Positions 32,562 to 33,776 of a stretch of 33,776 nucleotides of DNA are shown piece by piece. Under the pieces are notes generated by a model. The model made no database searches. It saw only the letters and a list, made by a program, of their open reading frames with translations, and was not told where the DNA came from. Location: positions 1-33,776 of the forward strand of contig JAAYWB010000022.1 in the NCBI GenBank assembly GCA_012516855.1, in the 5' to 3' direction. Source of the stretch: Candidatus Cloacimonadota bacterium (lineage in GTDB: Bacteria > Cloacimonadota > Cloacimonadia > Cloacimonadales > Cloacimonadaceae). Each line of letters opens with the position of its first letter. Position 1 is the first letter of the stretch. Made by a program: the position numbers and the translations under genes.

Positions 32562-32738
32562 ACGTCATCCCGGACGTCACAGAGCTTGCGAGGTGATATT
32601 GATCCGGAATCCAGTATACGAGGGGCTCACGTTCCCTCGCTATCCTTATGTCACCCTACGGGCTCGATCAACCAGCTCGACCTCCCGGTTTGATACAAGA
32701 TCTATAATGACAAGCCATAAAGCTTTATTGTTTTGTCC
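32562..32738. other. Non-coding spacer with palindromic GATCCGGAATCCAG-type sequence
   Basis: This spacer holds CGTCATCCCGGAC (32563-32575) and, after an insert, GATCCGGAATCCAG (about 32600-32613), an outward-facing pair like the half-sites of palindromic repeats known from several bacterial genomes. It also holds GAGGGG...CCCTC (about 32621-32639). Only one copy is in the window, so the repeat nature cannot be shown here. No gene is visible. Confidence 0.3.
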
Positions 32739-32765
32739 GGTGTATTGAAAGAAATGTAGTTGCTA
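32739..32765 (+). repeat. Insertion-sequence terminal inverted repeat, left
   Basis: 27 bases starting GGTGTATTG and ending TTGCTA; an exact reverse complement of 33750-33776. It overlaps the last codon of the transposase gene. Confidence 0.93.
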
Positions 32766-33685
32766 TTTAGCCAACATGTAGTCGATGATTTTCTTTCTTC
32801 TGGTGTCTCTAATACCTTGATGAGCTTTGAGTTTTGCTTTAAGAGAGCTGTTTATTCCCTCTATCGAATTTGTGGTGTTGGGAATCATGCGATTTGGATA
32901 CTTCTGGTAAGTGAACAGATAGGGCATATTTGATCTTAGGCTACGAATTGCACTTCTTAGTCGTTTATGCGTGTAGAACCACTTTCCGGTACTGGAGTAA
33001 GTCCTTTCCTTCAAAAACTGATCCCATTTCAACTGCCACAACTCAATAAACATAGAGAACACTACTTCACAGGTAGAGCTTAGAGTTTCAACGATCGCTT
33101 TCAATTCAACCCCAGCTGGAAGTATCGGATTTTTGGTTAGGTATCTTGTGATGATCTGTTTCTGACGGAACTGGCACATTTGTACAGGGATACCAGGAAA
33201 AGATGAAAACAAACCCTTTTTGCCATCACAGACTATACCCGTTACAGAGCAACCCTTAGCGATGATTTGTTCTATGCCATGCTTGTATGTCTCTAGAGTT
33301 TCATGCTGCACATACAGCCAAAGGAGATTGATCTTGCAGTTGGGATCCCGAAAGATACTTACCCCAAAGCCTCTTCTGAAATAGGTAGTATCCATTACCA
33401 CTATTGCACTTGAAGGATAGTCTATAACCGGTGTAACCTGGTAGCTGCCCAAGTATTTTTCAATCACCGCATGACTAACGGAGTATCTTTCACAAAGCTC
33501 GTGTATGGTTTGTTTGTGGTCTATATAGTCCTTCCATATCTTAGCGGCCCAGGAAGCAGTGAAGTCTCTACGCTTGTTGTTGAATACGTGCTTGCAGTCA
33601 AGACAACGGTATCTTTGCATTCCTCTGAAAAAGCCGTTTTTTTTACTCGATTCGAATGGCATTTAGGACAACGCTTTTTATACAC
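32763..33685 (-). CDS. Transposase, two-frame (-1 frameshift), IS256-type with N-terminal zinc ribbon
   Basis: The catalytic part has Asp in 'VVMDTTYFRRGFGVSIFRD', Asp in 'GIVCDGKKGLF', and Glu in 'NTTNSIEGINSSLKAKL', the DDE pattern of IS256-type (mutator) transposases. In that frame it starts only at ATG 33662, in the middle of a zinc ribbon. A neighbouring frame starting at GTG 33685, six bases after GGAGG, reads VYKKRCPKCHSNRVKK and supplies the missing CxxC. A -1 shift at A_AAA_AAA (33638-33644) joins it to 'NGFFRGMQRYRCLDCKHVF'. The joined protein has 307 residues with Cys6, 9, 28 and 31, and catalytic residues near 99, 154 and 276. The short form would lack half the zinc site. Confidence 0.85.
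33638..33644 (-). other. Candidate -1 frameshift (slippery) site in the transposase gene
   Basis: On the reverse strand the zero-frame codons GTA AAA AAA ACG contain the canonical slippery heptamer A_AAA_AAA within a run of eight A. Slipping back one base joins the CPKC-encoding frame to the catalytic frame exactly. The same A run would also allow transcriptional slippage. A one-base sequencing error would look the same. Confidence 0.7.
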
Positions 33686-33749
33686 TTTTATCCTCCAAAA
33701 TAAAAGTTAGTATTTAACTATATGCCACTCTTATGAATAACCCCCTTTT

Positions 33750-33776
33750 TAGCAACTACATTTCTTTCAATACACC
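33750..33776 (-). repeat. Insertion-sequence terminal inverted repeat, right (window end)
   Basis: 27 bases ending TTTCAATACACC at the last base of the window; an exact reverse complement of 32739-32765. It lies 64 bp upstream of the transposase GTG start. Confidence 0.93.

Larger units (their letters stand above)
32739..33776 (-). mobile_element. Complete insertion sequence (IS256-type, zinc-ribbon variant), 1038 bp
   Basis: Perfect 27-bp terminal inverted repeats, beginning GGTGTATTGAAAGAAATG, lie at 32739-32765 and 33750-33776 and enclose one transposase gene. The right repeat ends on the very last base of the window, so the target duplication cannot be checked. This suggests the assembly stopped at the repeat. 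A+T-rich composition sets it apart from the chromosome. Confidence 0.92.

Overview
This window looks like the chromosome of a Gram-negative, anaerobe-type bacterium of the FCB group. The best fit is Candidatus Cloacimonadota or a close relative. That is an inference from several signs: an outer-membrane porin, a secreted C10 peptidase ending in a FlgD/Por-type sorting domain, decayed remains of two more such secreted proteins, GldA/GldF/GldG-like ABC genes, and a gene for an adenosine-specific kinase. No rRNA or tRNA is present to settle it. Most genes are GC-rich. The last 2 kb, and the acetyltransferase gene near 25 kb, are visibly richer in A+T.

Layout. 1-70: start of a truncated reverse-strand gene, possibly a transposase. 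526-5708: a phosphate uptake operon (porin, pstS, pstC, pstA, pstB, phoU) behind a Pho-box-like promoter, with a UUCG hairpin between pstS and pstC. 6120-8314: a fused PTS-EIIA/CBS protein overlapping an ArsB/NhaD-type ion transporter. 8318-12455: DNA repair genes, namely an SRAP protein, divergent endonuclease III, and a reverse-strand operon adenosine kinase-thpR-recA-recX with a good sigma70 promoter. 13171-19847: an expanded macromolecular-synthesis cluster rpsU-terminator-cvpA-mutS2-dnaG-rpoD. 20135-24174: a secreted C10 cysteine peptidase and an M81 (MlrC-like) metallopeptidase, both reverse strand. 24444-25249: a decayed SBBP-repeat secreted protein and an acetyltransferase. 25449-31335: a tightly packed efflux-adaptor, ABC ATPase, ABC permease, GldG-like, DUF4340 and acetyltransferase operon. 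31793-33776: an A+T-rich end with a small lipoprotein gene and one complete insertion sequence that ends exactly at the last base of the window.

Two features stand out beyond ordinary genes. First, a family of long, multi-hairpin intergenic repeats occurs six times (five near-complete copies and one truncated copy) in both orientations, always between genes and often at operon ends. Second, the insertion-sequence transposase is split: its N-terminal CxxC zinc-ribbon half lies in a different frame, joined to the catalytic part by a canonical A_AAA_AAA -1 slippery heptamer.

The pst genes work as one uptake machine: porin across the outer membrane, PstS in the periplasm, PstCAB in the inner membrane, and PhoU as the brake. 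The repair genes cluster around abasic sites and recombination. rpsU, dnaG and rpoD link translation, replication and transcription initiation, as in the classical operon, with two extra genes inserted.
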